Of a DNA stretch of 64,000 bases, positions 27,623 to 39,962 are shown in pieces. How positions within the stretch are numbered: the first letter of the stretch is position 1; each line of letters starts with the position of its first letter. The DNA is taken from NCBI RefSeq assembly GCF_901933205.1, contig NC_044574.1, positions 3,288,501 to 3,352,500 of the forward strand, read 5' to 3'. Under the pieces are notes generated by a model. That model was not told where the DNA came from, made no database searches, and was given only the letters and a program-made list of their open reading frames with translations. Origin of the DNA: Camarhynchus parvulus (lineage: Eukaryota; Chordata; Aves; Passeriformes; Thraupidae). The translations under genes and the position numbers were made by a program.

Positions 27623-28954
27623 GCCCAGCAACCACCCAGGAGGCAGCTCACACTCCTCCACCGACGCCTGTTCCGCTCAGCTGAGCTGGTTTGCTTTGCA
27701 AATCAATTTTAAAAAGCCCAATCCAGCCCCCAAACCTTTGTTCCCAGCTCTGGCAGAGTTAATGCGCAGCTCGGAGTCGCGGGGCTGGGTTTGGGTTTCA
27801 GTCCTGTGGGTCAGAGGGATTTGGGATGGGTCAGGGGCTCCCCTCGGTCACACTTGGGGCATGAGGATGTTTCAGCTGGAGGACACTGCCCCACCTCACC
27901 CTCGGGCTGATAATCACTGCCTTTGGCCAAGGCTGGCTGCCTCCAGCTCCTCAGCCACCCCAGAGAAATGCTCTCAGTCTGGGAAAGCTCCAGGTGAATT
28001 TTTGCAAGGAAGGAGAAACAACTCTTGGAGGACAGGCAACAAAACCAACCAGCACTGGACTGTAGCTTTTCTTTCCAACTCTTTTAACTTGTGATGCTCT
28101 TCTCAGCAATCCCACTAAGAGATTCTGTGGGTAAGGAACATCCAAGGCTGCATTTGAGGCAGCAAATCCCATCAAGCCAGAAAAATTCCTCTTGCTCGTG
28201 TGCACCTGAGCTGTGCTGCTCTTGCAGCAGTCCCCACATTCTTGAGCACAACTAGGAACCATCACAGCCCTCAGCAAATAAACAGTCAGCAGAAACAGAG
28301 CTCAGACCAACCCCCAGCACCCCACTATCCCCTCCAATGGAACCATTTCCCTAATATTTTGCCCCAAAAGAATGTCAGGAATGCAGCCATGACCTACCTG
28401 CCAGCCATGTCGTGGGGGCTCAGCCTCCTGGGGACAACCCTTCTGTCCCCTGTGGCGCAAAACCAGGGAATCCCACACCAGATTCATCCAACCCCTGTAT
28501 GTGAAATAACCTTCTCCACATTGGAGCTGCCCTGATCCTCCCGCCCTCCTGCTGCAACAGCTGAGAAATGTTACAGCAAAAAACACGGAGGTTAAAGGGG
28601 GAAAATCAGTTAGTCTGCCCAGGATCCAGGAAACTGTTAACTTTAAAGGACTCCAGTGAAATCTGATGATTTCAAGCAGCCAAGCTTTGGGGTTGTTTTT
28701 TTTTTTTAAGGGGAGTAGGGGGGAGGGAGCTGTATTTTAAGCTGCTTCAGATTTGCAAGGGCGCAGCCAAAAGAAATAAAAAAGGAGCCATAAAGAAGGA
28801 TGAAAAGTTTCTGGTGCAGAACAAAAGCCTCCCTGTTGCTCTCTCCATGGTCAAGGCATCTCAGAGCAGGGAGATCATGCTTGTGGGACATCCATGGCCT
28901 CCAGTAAGCCCCTGAAATCCCTGGGATGGGGGACACAGGCTGCACATAGAAAAG

Positions 28955-29156
28955 GAGGCACTGGCACAGGTTGTCCAGAGAAGCTGTGGCTGCCCCTGGA
29001 TCCCTGGCAGTGTTCAAGACCAGCTTGGATGAGGCTTGGAGCAACCTGGGATAGGTGCAAGGTGTCCCTGCTCATGGCAGGGGGTGGAATGAGATGAGCT
29101 TTAAGGTCCCTTCCAACCCAAATAACTCCATGATTCTGTAATTCCATGATTCTGTG
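28955..29156 (+). mobile_element. CR1 LINE 3' fragment
   Basis: Sense CR1 3' end: GGCACTGGCACAGGTTGTCC, then GGATCCCTGGCAGTGTTC, TTTAAGGTCCCTTCCAACCC and a CATGATTCTGTAATTCCATG tail. Confidence 0.92.
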
Positions 29157-30169
29157 AAAAATAGCAAAGAACAATGGTTCCTTGTCCTGGGATGCAGAGA
29201 GGCACAAATGGCAGAACAACCTGAGCTCCACATCTCCTTCCTTACACCCTCCAATGACTCAGCAAAGTGGGGCCAAGCACATCCACATTTCTCCAAGGAG
29301 GACAAACCCCAGCTTTAATTAAAAGCCAAAGTGCTGGTTAATGGCCCATCGAGCAGCCAAGGAAGGGAGTGTCACAGGTCAGCGAGCTCCAGCGTGGCAG
29401 GGCTTTGATTACACTTGGGCTGTGAAAGGTAAACCTCACCAAGCCACGTCCCAAATTAATCCCCATCAGAGCCACAGCAAGCCCTTAATGCGTGGGGCCA
29501 ACCTTGTACCCAGAACGTTCCTCAGGAGATCTCTCAGGGATTAATAAAGCATGCAATTGTCGGCTCACAGGTAGAGAAACTGAGGCAGGGAGGAGGAGGG
29601 GAGCGAGGCAGAGCTGTGCTCCCTGAAGCCAGGAGGCGACACCAGGGATGCCACTTTTAGGAATGCCATGGGCTGAAAGCTGCAGATTTTTGCTTTCCTG
29701 CTGCTTTGCCACATGGATTGGAACTGTGTGCTCCTTCTTGGGGTTTTACTTATTAAAAGGAGCTGCTTGTCCTTTTTCAAAAAAAATTTATTATTATTTA
29801 TTTATAACATCAGTGCATAAAGGGGCCATGCATGTGCTGTGCATCCTCACACCTAAATACAGCCCACATGCTGGGTGGAGCAGTGGCTTCTGCCTCTGCT
29901 GTTGTAAATAAACTCCTGTTTTTAGAGGGATTTACTTTATGTTTTCAAGACAAACAACTTTCTCCACAGGGGTTCAAAGCAAACTCAGCCTGAATCTCCT
30001 CAGCCATTAACTGGATGGAGCTGGTGGTCTGGGCATCCCACTGGCCAGGCTGGCAAAGCCAACCCATTCCAGAAGCTTCAAACACCCAGCAGAGCCAGAC
30101 ACAGGCAGGCCTGAAATCACGAATCTCAGGGAAAAGTGAATGCTAAGCCGTGGCCAAACTCCAAGCTGG

Positions 30170-30310
30170 AATATTTTATCGATGGGAAAGGTTTCAAGCG
30201 GGCGTGAACGGCGTCTCGAGTTTCAAAGGCGTTTCGCAACGTGTTTCAGACAGGTTTAACCAAAAGCGTTATTAACTGGTTGAAAGTTAAACTGGGAGCA
30301 GCTGACAAGA
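30170..30310. promoter_or_regulatory. CpG-retaining unique block (possible conserved noncoding element)
   Basis: A repeat-free stretch has about eight CpGs in an otherwise CpG-poor intron (TTTTATCGATGGG, GCGGGCGTGAACGGCGTCTC, GGCGTTTCGCAACG, AAAGCGTTATTAACTGG). Preserved CpGs suggest low methylation or selection. Function is not known. Confidence 0.35.
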
Positions 30311-33300
30311 CCTTTCTGAAACAGCCCAAGTTGTGCTGCAAAGCAGGGTATTCTTCCATGGAATGATTCTACAAGAGGCAGGTTATTTCACGGCTATGAC
30401 TAACAGGATAATATTTAAAAGAAAAAGATTCTTCCAGGTGTTAAGAGGCAGCAGCCAGAGATGCCCTCGTTTAACTTGCAGGCAAAAAATCCCCCTCGTG
30501 GACCCCAAAAGCAAAGCAAAGCCCTGACCTCAAGCAGCTGGAAGGAATTTCCTCCAGCTCTGTCTCTGGAGCTGGTCCAGAGCCAGGATCTGCAGCGTGG
30601 CGATGGGAAAATCACAGGCAGCTGCAGAGCCAGCCCCAAACCAGCACTGCCATCGCCCCAGAGGTGCCACACAGCTGGATCATGGAGCAGGGGGAAATCT
30701 CAGTGCTGCTCCAGCCAGGAGTGATGGCCTTTGCTGTCCAAAACCAAGGAACAACAGGATTGAGCATGGAGGGAGAACAAAACCTCTTGGCATGATGCAA
30801 TTTCAAAGAGCTACGGTGCTACCATGGGGATGCCACATCCAGTGCCAGCTCTGAGCAGCCGACCTGGCCCAGATCCTTCACTCCACAAACCTGGCAGGGA
30901 ATGGAGGAGCGTGAGGGATGGTGCAAGGCTTGGCAGGGTTATTGATCAGGGAAGAGGGAACATCCCAACAGGTCCCTCACACCACAGGCAGAGTTGTACC
31001 ATGATCCACCAAAGCTTGGCTGGGGTGAAGCAGCACCATCACAGCAACAGAAAGAACTTCTGGGTGTCAAACAGTACAAAAACCCATTTGTTTCACCCAT
31101 TTTGGCTGCCTGCAGGCTCAGGGGTGCTGGTGGGTTTTTGCTGTGTGCCTGGACATCCAAGGAACCAAACTGACCTCCAAGCACAAAGGGCTTTGGACCT
31201 TTGATCCCTCCTCCCTGAGAGCGGATCCGATGCTTTTTTTGAACTGGAATCAGGAAATTTCCTGGCTGTGTTCCCCAGCTGGCTGACACCAAACACAAAA
31301 CCTTAACCCTCTCCACTGCCTCTGGGCAGGGGACACAGAAAGTGACGTGACAACACCACAAAGCAATTGGAAAAAGAATAGGAAAGTCTAAGGAAAGCAA
31401 CATCCGGCAGCACGACTGTACTGCTGCAATTTCCAGCAAGTCCTTCTGATTCCAGGCAGTTGAAGAAACAATAAATCCCAGAACTTTAAAACTGAAGAGA
31501 ACCTTTAAGTGGGAAAATGTTTTTGCTACCACTGGCAGAGAAACGTGCAGAAATGGGTCAGCTGCAGCTCCCATCACCCTCTGTAAAGTCAAGTTCTTTC
31601 TCCCGGCGCCGTTGGAAAAGCAAACCAGAGGTTTGCTCAGGGCTGATTTTGCAAGTTCCAGGAAAACAGGCAAAAATAAATAGAAAAAAAAATAAAATCA
31701 ATAGCACAATTTAATACAGTCTGGAGGAAGGGGGAAGCAGAGTTTGGAGGAGAGCCCTGCCTGAGCTCCCATCAGGGATAAGAGTTGGGAATCACTTCCC
31801 AGGAGGGTTTGAAGCAGAGCTGGCAGAGCTCTATCAGAAAGGCTCACAGGAGCTGCCCAAGGACAGCTACATTCACTGCTCAGAGATGAAATAACACTTG
31901 AGGAATTTTTCCCCTTTGGCCTTGGGGATTTGTAATTATTTTTCCCCCCCTTTTCCTGGCATGCAGTTCCAACGTCACGACCTGGTGAGCTCACTCTTCC
32001 TCCCTAAAGTGTGGTGGGAAAGGATGTGCTGCTGCCTCCTCCTGCCCCCAGCCCTCTTTGTACTCCTGAGGTGAAAAGAGGAGGCAGGAGCCATCACTTC
32101 CCTTTATGGGCTGATGGTGGTGGGACAAACATTATTAAATCTGGGTGTATTTTAGCCCAAAAAGAGCAATAAGAGCACAGGCAAGTGGGAATAATCTCCC
32201 ACCTTCATTTGTGGTAGGTTTTCCTCATTCACAGTGTTCCTTAATGAACAGGTTCCTTGGGGAACACAAATTGGAAACTCCATGAGAAACACTCAGCCTA
32301 CACAGCTGAAGGGTCAGAGCAGAGAAATTGGTGTTAAACACTCCAGAGAATTTGAAAATTCCTGGGTGATGACACAGAGCTGTGGGAAGCAATGGGGACT
32401 CCCAAAATATCACAACTGGAAGAAAAAAAATAAAAAATCCCACTTTGATCAAGTAATCTTCAGGCTGAACCAGAACCAATCACTTTCCATGGAGCCAAAG
32501 AGCAACTTGCTCTCTCCACTCTATTACTAAGAAGCAGATGGATTAAACAACTTCCTAAAAGCCTTTTTCCCCCATTTCCTAAGCTGAAATGAAGAAAAAA
32601 ATAATGATCAGTGCAGCACACAGGGATCAATAATCCTACAAAACCCTGCTGGAGATGAGCACCCTGAACCCGTGATGGGATCACAGCTGCCAGCAGCCAT
32701 CCTATAAAGGCAGCTGGAGGAGCCAAGCACAATTTGGGTACAGGAAGGCAGAATGATCTAGCTGACACTAAATAAGGTTGCTAGGTTATGGATTTTTGTG
32801 AAGGGGGGGCATAATCTGAAAGGGGATCCAGATGGCTGTAAAGCCTTGTGGTGGAAAAGCAGCATGAGGCCAGAGAGGGAAGAATTCCTCTTTATGCTGC
32901 TGCTGTCTGCTCCTGGATCCTGGGTTTCAGTCCTCAGGAATGCACTCCATGGACCCTTTTAATTGCACCATTTATATTTGAGGTAAAAATTAAGAAGAAG
33001 AGGTAGTTGGATGGAGAAGAGTGAAAAAGCTGGTGACTGGAGACTGGGGAAAAAAGTCCCTAAACAAATCCCACGGAGCAGCCATTCCCCCAGCCCCCCT
33101 TTGATCCAGCCAGGTTTGGATTTTACAATCCTGACAGCCTGAAAAAGGCTTCAGGGAAACCCAGACAATCCCAAACCCCAGCCTGCTGGGAATTCACACC
33201 AATGCCACGTCACTGCTGTTTCCAATTTTTCCTAATACTTCCAAAAAATGAGCTGCACAGACAGTGCACCCTCCTTTCCTGGTTTTGACTCAAGTACTGG

Positions 33301-33696
33301 GATTTAGGGGAGCATTTTTTTTTAATCATTCCTTCTCCCTTGCTAACAGAGACTGGAATGGTTTTGCAACACTTTACGGAGTGCAGCAAAAAGACCTCCT
33401 GGCAGTTGTATGGAAACAGGACAAAAACTGCTTCACTTCTATGGGACTGGCACAAGAAGGGTGACTGCAAGGATGAAAAACCCCTCAAAATTTAGTTGGG
33501 AATGGAAAATGGAACTTTTCCACAGCCAGACTTGCACAACCAACTGAGGTGCTTGGAGAAAAACATTCACCAACCAACAAATGCATCTCCTCCTCAGCAC
33601 CAGGGGTGATGCCATGGGATATCATCCTTTTTCCATATTCTCCAGGAACTGTGGCCTGACTTTAGTGGGGTGCAGAAGATGAAGGTTCCTTAGTGA

Positions 33697-33873
33697 AGCA
33701 CTGGCACAGGTTGTTTAGAGAGGTTGTGGATTCACTATCCCTGGAAATGTTCAAGACCAGGTTGGAGCAACCTGGTCTAGTGGAAAGTGTTCCTGCTCAT
33801 GGCAGGGTGGAGGAATGAGATGGCCTTGAAGGGCCACTCCAACCTAAACCATTCTATGATTCTGTGATTCTAA
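33697..33873 (+). mobile_element. CR1 LINE 3' fragment
   Basis: Sense CR1 tail from GCACTGGCACAGGTTG to AAACCATTCTATGATTCTGTGATTCT; the octamer-type terminus is well preserved. Confidence 0.92.
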
Positions 33874-34379
33874 AATCCAGGGGTACCCATACCCCAGGGT
33901 CTGCAACCAGGTGGTGATGGATGGTGTAAATTTTCAACACCACCTGCCCACACCCTTCCTTTGCCCAGGGATGCTGCTTCTTACAGGGGTTCCTCATAAA
34001 TTGATCCCTAAATAAGCAAAACCCCAATTTACAGCTCTGCTCTGACGCACAACTTGTTTAAATAAAAAAAAAAAAGCAAACCAAACCAAACACCTTTTGT
34101 GAATTACTTAAAATTTACATTTTTCTTCCAACTGACTGAACCAAACCTGCTAAATATTTTCTGAATGCTTCAAGGCTACAAAGTTAAAAACAACCAGTGG
34201 GAATTTTGTGTAACAGTTTACTGCTGGACCTCCATGAATTCCCGGGTGCTGAATCGCCTACTAGAAGGGAAAATATATGAGTGGCACTAAGGAGGTGGCT
34301 TAGCAACGAGCAGGCTGGCAGCTTCAAGTGGCTTTTTAAAGGTCAAGAGAGAACACGATGTCTGGAGCCCTCATGTTCC

Positions 34380-34840
34380 GTTTTTTTTACTACAATTTAA
34401 TGATATTTCTGGCCAGCCCGGTTATTAAATCGCCGCCTCGCACCAGCCAGCCACGCATCTGTTACACCCAGGCTTTAAATTAAGACTTTCCCTTCCTAAA
34501 TATCCCCTTTCAACCCATTCTCACCTTCACCGAAGTGAAAAGCTTTGTCGGGATGAAACACAAGGAGAGGTCCCACCACGGAGGGGATTTTTGGGAGGTG
34601 CTGCTGAGCAGCATCATTGAAATTCAGCGGGAGAAGCCGGTTTTCCTCGGCTCTGCGGGGGCTGCCATGTTAAATCACATTTGGATTCACAGTACAAGGC
34701 TGCTAAAATACCACCACGGCGCCTATTGGCACATTTCAATGAAAACGCCGTGGCCTCATTAGTAGAGTGGAAATTATGAGCTTGTCTTTGTATATATTTA
34801 AAAGCTTGCCTCTGAAACTCTACTGGGTCGGGGCCAGGAA
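34380..34840. promoter_or_regulatory. Unique block, candidate conserved noncoding element
   Basis: About 460 bp without transposon resemblance. It combines CpGs kept in AT-rich context (TAAATCGCCGCCTCGC, CCACGGCGCCTATTGG, GAAAACGCCGTGG) with homeodomain-like TAAT/ATTA cores. An inverted CCAAT (CTATTGG) is included. It is an enhancer candidate by composition only. Confidence 0.35.
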
Positions 34841-35269
34841 TTCCTGGCTCTGAGCTCCTACCACTCGGCAGTTCGGGATCGCTTTGCTCACACAGGTCAA
34901 GCGACCACGCAGCCATCGACCCGGGAGAAAAGGCATTTAAAAAGTGCCCTGAGGGGAGAGGCAACAGGGCTTGAACTAAACCCTCCTCCCTGTCAGCTCC
35001 CTTCGAGCTGGTTAGGCAGCAAGTCCTAATGAAAGTGCGGGTTGTAATTAAGAGGATGCAGGAATGTGGGTGTGTGGAGTTTCATCCTGCTCCCAACAGT
35101 TGGGGTGAGAGCATCCCAGAAGCGCCATTCCCCTCTGGGGATGGACCACAAAAGCCCAAATCCTTTGAAATGAGGGGCAAACTCGTGAAATAACACGGAT
35201 TTGGTCCTCTCAAGATGGGAATTTGCAAGAGTCTGTGAAGGAAAACTTTGGGCTCAGCTCCCTACTTAC

Positions 35270-35348
35270 CTGCACGGGCGCCGCAACGCAGCCAAGCCAC
35301 GCAAACCGTATCTGCTTGAACAGCTACTGTGCTTTGGTACCTGGGATG
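35270..35348 (-). other. RNF24: Candidate noncoding 5' exon of RNF24 (79 nt)
   Basis: On the minus strand a very strong acceptor (GTTTTTCTCTTTTCTTCCAG) and a consensus donor (GTGCAG|GTAAGT) bound 79 nt containing several CpGs (GATACGG, TTTGCGTGG, GCGTTGCGGCGCCCGTG). No ATG occurs in it, as expected of a leader exon. Splicing to 26016 would place it directly before CCTACCC-ATG. The orientation matches the gene; transcript support is lacking. Confidence 0.55.
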
Positions 35349-37515
35349 CTGGAAGAAAAGAGAAAAACACCCTAAAAATTGCACAAAAATCCAGAGGGAG
35401 CAAGGGAGAGGATGAAGACATGGTTTTTAATCGCTTGGATTCGCAGAGGCTCCCAGAAATTGCTTCAGCTCTTGGTAACAGCACAGAGATCCCCTTTTAA
35501 AACACGGCGATGACGTTACGTGGCATAGAAAGAATGGGGGAGAAGCTTGGCTAATCCTCACAATTTTATAAGCATCTGAGACACTAATCCCTTGATCTCA
35601 TTGAAAGGGATTAGAATTACTCCCTTGCCTGGAAATTTAAGAAGTTTTCTACCAGATGTAAACAAAAGCACGGAGCAGCCCGCAGAGATGGCTGCCACAC
35701 AGCGAGTCCTCACAGAGAAATCTGCATTTGGGCTGGTTTTGGGGTGGAAAAGGGGGATTTCCAGCCCAGTGCTGCACAGGGTTGTCTGGAATGATGTGGG
35801 TATCCAAGGGAAGCCTGATCAGTCCATCCACAGTAGGCTCAAGACAGGATCCCATCCTGGGCAAGCAACCTGCCAGGGCTTCACAACTCATCTTATGGAA
35901 ATGGATGCTTCAGCTAAAAAAAAATCCATCCCAACCACCTGACTTGTTCTGCATTGGCCTAGGAAAACATCATTTTAATAATAAGAAAAAAATATCTGAG
36001 CAACAAAACCCAGGTTGAGCCCAGCTACACAGCAGCCTTCATCCACACAGCTCTGTGGTAAGGACCTGGGTTAAAAAGGAAAATATAACATGGCACCCTC
36101 ATGGGAACAGACTGGGATCTGCTGCTACCCTCACAATGAGTGATTCATAATATTGAAGAATAAATTATTTGATTTAGAAGACGAAGCAGGCAATGTTCAG
36201 TCTGGGGTTTGATATTAAGCAGTTTGCTACTAAGTTGGATGTGCCAGCTCAGAACATCGATAGCTGAGATAAATCAAACCTAAAGGAAGCAGAAAGGATT
36301 CAGGGGATCCTTTAGAGAGGAAATACAACTTTTGTTAGAAAACAGAAGTTTTCTAAGAAAGAAACAAAACTTTTGTCAGTGCTTACTTCTTTCCTCTTTT
36401 AAATTCCATCCAAATAGGAAACCTAAAGGGACTCAAGTTCCAACCTCATTATAAACAAGGTTCCAGTTTCATCAGCTTGTCTTAAAACCCCTCCTTTTGG
36501 AGATGCCTGAAAGGATGGCAGCAGAATCCCTCTTCTCCAGCCCATTTTTCTGCAGGACCATATAATTTTTAGTTTTTAGGCACAAATACCCACCATCCTC
36601 ACTGCAGTCCCATCTCCCAATTCCCTGCACACTCCTGCTCCCAGCTTTAGCATCAAAGGTTGGAATAAACCACCTGATGTCAGGCTTGTCTGCAGTTCCA
36701 TCCCTCTCCCCTGGCTCACCTCCTTGACCTGCTCCTCCTGCTGCATCACTGGCAGCTGCATGGGGAAGATGCTTCAGGAGGAGGAGCACACAAGGAGGGA
36801 GCCCCAAGAATGCTCAGAAGCACATGACAGCTCAGCATCCCTCAGGCAAAGCCACAGTTGAGAAAATGATCCGTTTTTCCTGCTTTTACTCCCAAAGTGC
36901 CACCCCCAAACAATGCTCAGCACAGTGAGGGTCTTTTGGTGTGAATGCCAAGCAAGACTGGGGTGCAGGGCTCAGGTGACAGACACCCAACCCACAAGAG
37001 CACCACCAGATAGGCTCCAGCCAGCTCATCCCAATTTATTCAGCCCTCAAACAACCCAACATCACACAATCCCATCCCACTTCAGATGGCCAACGCCACC
37101 ACAGCCTCTAAAAGCCTTATCTTTTATCTCACACGCCAAGGGAGAAAAACACCGGGTCTAAGGGGTCTAATCCAACACTTCTCAACTAAAAAGCGAAAGA
37201 AAAACCCCAACCCAGCAGCTTGGTTTGAGCAGAGCCAGGAAATTGCCTCGGGGGAAGCCCAGCCTGGCGACGGGTTTTTACAGGGAACAATAGGAAAATG
37301 GGAGTCGTTAAAGCACCGAGGAAATATTTGCCTGCTCGGGACAAAGCTCTGCGTGGAGAGAAGTTTAATTTGATCCCTACAATCCGAGAGCCCCGGTCGG
37401 CGGGAGGCAGGATCCACTCGATCCACTCAGGTGGATTTGTTGTAGTTGAAGCTGTCGGGCGGGAGACTCTGATCCCTTCAGCTCAGCTCTAATTTGGCTT
37501 CACCCACTTCCTTAC

Positions 37516-37580
37516 CTGCCGGGCTGCTCCTCCTGGATTTCAAGGACCAATGGGAGAGCTGAAATGCCCTGGTTCAATGC
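37516..37580 (-). other. RNF24: Weak candidate 5' exon or alternative promoter
   Basis: The minus strand shows a donor CGGCAG|GTAAGG at 37516 and a CCATTGG-type CCAAT core upstream. No clear acceptor is present, so if real it would be a first exon. Confidence 0.2.
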
Positions 37581-37823
37581 CTGGGAAGCTGCACGACCAC
37601 GGAGCTCTTGTGTTTTCCCCGAAATACTCCCATAAACCAAGAAGCTGGGAAACTCACTCCTACTGCACAGGCTGGGAGAGGCTGGAATCAGGAGGGCAGC
37701 TCCCTCCTGCTCAGCACTTTCAGTTTCTCTCTCCAAGCACTGTCCTGGCACAACTTCCTCTAAAGCGCTTTGCAAGTGAAAAGCTGCATTAGTGGTGGGA
37801 TTAATCCTCTCAGGGGATAATAA

Positions 37824-38300
37824 AATCACAGAATCATGGAATCGTTTAGGTTGGAAAAGTCCTCTAAGGCTAACCCAGCACTGCCAAGGCCTTCACTAAC
37901 CCATGTCCCCAAGTGCCACATCCTCATGGCTTTTAAATCCCTCCAGGGACGCTGAGTTCAGCCCCTGCCACGAAAAAGTGGTGTCATAGGCCTTGCCAAA
38001 GTCCAGAGAGACACACCCACGGCTCCTCCTTCACCTGCCAAAACAGGTCACCTTGTCACAGGAGGAGATCAGGTTGGTCAGGCAGGACCTGCCTGTCACA
38101 AACTCACACTGGCTGCTCCAGATCCCCTGACTGCCCTGTTGGGGCTGTGTGAAGGCACTCAGGGTGATCTGCTCCTGACACCTGACTGACAGCCCTGTAG
38201 TTCCCAAAATCCTCCTTCCTGCCCTTCTTGCAGCTGTGTGTGTCACATCTGCTCACTTCCAGTCAGCTGGGACCTCCCAGTTAGCCAGGGCTGCGGGTAA
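37824..38300 (-). mobile_element. CR1 LINE fragment with upstream region
   Basis: The CR1 3' tail (AATCACAGAATCATGGAATC) and the GTGCCACATCCTCATGGC block are followed by the long-known upstream CR1 segment: GATCAGGTTGGTCAGGCAGG, CTGTAGTTCCCAAAATCCTCC and CTTCCAGTCAGCTGGGACCT. The join suggests an internal deletion. The element may continue, more decayed, to about 38.6 kb. Confidence 0.8.
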
Positions 38301-39464
38301 ATCATGGAAAGTTACCCCCCATCCATTGCAGCAATCCATTTGTTTGAGTCATCCCACATGACTCTCTGCTGGCAACCGTGTCACAGCTTTCCTGATGCAC
38401 AGTGGCTTCCAGATCCTTCTCCTGTTGGTGACCACAGGTTGCTGTGGTTGTTGGTGCAGGTGCACTTCAGTTGGGTTATCAATCCCAGCACCTTTTTGGA
38501 GAAGTCCCAATTCCTATGTGACCATTCTCAGGGGCTTTCATGGTTTCCAACACATCAATAACCCTGGTAGCTGTCACACTGATCTCCATCCCCTGCCTCC
38601 ATGCAGACAGCACACTGAAGGACATGCTGTCCCTCAAACACTGGGATGAGCCTCCAGGATTATCCCATGCAAAGATCCTTTTTCCCCTCGGAGCCAGGAG
38701 AACCCAAGTCCTTCAGCAGTCTTGGTGTCCTGCAAACCCACCCAAAAACAAAACTAAAGCCAAAATAAGCCTGGAGAACTCATTCCTTCTTGCTCCTCAC
38801 ACTCACAGTCCTGAAGATGAAGCAGAAAAAGCAGGGTATCCCTGCCTAGGCTTCCCACCACCCTGCCCTCACTGCTTCTCCCGTTTCTTGATGTCTGTGC
38901 TTTTTCCACAGCCTGATCCAGCTGCAGCTCCAGCATTGAAGCAATGTGAGATCTCACAGCCTTCAGCCACACTGAGCCAGCTGCTTCCAGCTGATTTGGT
39001 CCATGAGCTCCTGCTGTCCATCCACTCACTGGCATTAGGGCCAGGCATGTATTCTCTCAACACCCCTTCAGCACTGCAACTGTTCGTGAGCAGGGCACCT
39101 CCACATGTGGCTGGAGCCCTTTAGGACTGCTTTTTGTTCTTTGATGGAATTTAAACATGCCAGACAAGTAGAAAAATGACGCATTCCCTGTGTTACTGAG
39201 CATCCAAAAATGACACAGCTCCATCTCCAGTGCGGACCACTGCATCCCAGGATGGAGGAACAGGCCCTGCTCCAGCCCACTGTGAACGTCAGGGCTTTCC
39301 CATCCCTCAGGTCAGGAAGAAAATCACCACTACCCACGGCTGCAGCAAAACCACGTGGGTTTGGATCCTCTCCTGAGGCGTATTTTCCATGGGATCACTG
39401 GCATTCCTTGTTTTCCATGGGATCGCTGCCATTCCTCAACGCAGGGAGCACCCGCCAGGCTCAG

Positions 39465-39962
39465 AAGATGACTGGGCTCACTCTGGGCTCATTCGCAGTT
39501 AAGCCGGGCTCAGGCGATGACTGGGCTCACTCGCAGTTAAACTGGGCTCAGGAAATGACTGGACTCACTCTGGGCTCTCTTGCAGTTAAGCCGGCCTCAG
39601 GCTATGACTGGGCTCATTCACAGTTAAGCCAGGCTCAGGCGACTCTCGCAGTTAAGCCAGGCTCAGGCGATGATGGGGCTCTCTCTCAGTTAAGGCGGGC
39701 TCAGGCTATGACTGGGCTCACTCACAGTTAAGCCGGGCTCAGGCTATGACTGGGCTCACTCACAGTTAAGCCGGGCTCAGGCCATGACTGGGCTCATTCA
39801 CAGTTAAGCCGGGCTCAGGCGATGATGGGGCTCTCTCTCAGTTAAGGCGGGCTCAGGCTATGACTGGGCTCACTCACAGTCAAGCCGGGCTCAGGCCATG
39901 ACTGGGCTCATTCACAGTTAAGCCGGGCTCAGGTGATGATGGGGCTCTCTCGCAGTTAAGCC
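39465..39962. repeat. 38-bp minisatellite with higher-order structure
   Basis: About 13 copies of a unit like ACTGGGCTCACTCACAGTTA plus AGCCGGGCTCAGGCTATG. A variant copy starting GATGATGGGGCTCTCTC recurs at 39669, 39821 and 39935, spacings of 152 (4 units) and 114 (3 units). Confidence 0.95.
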
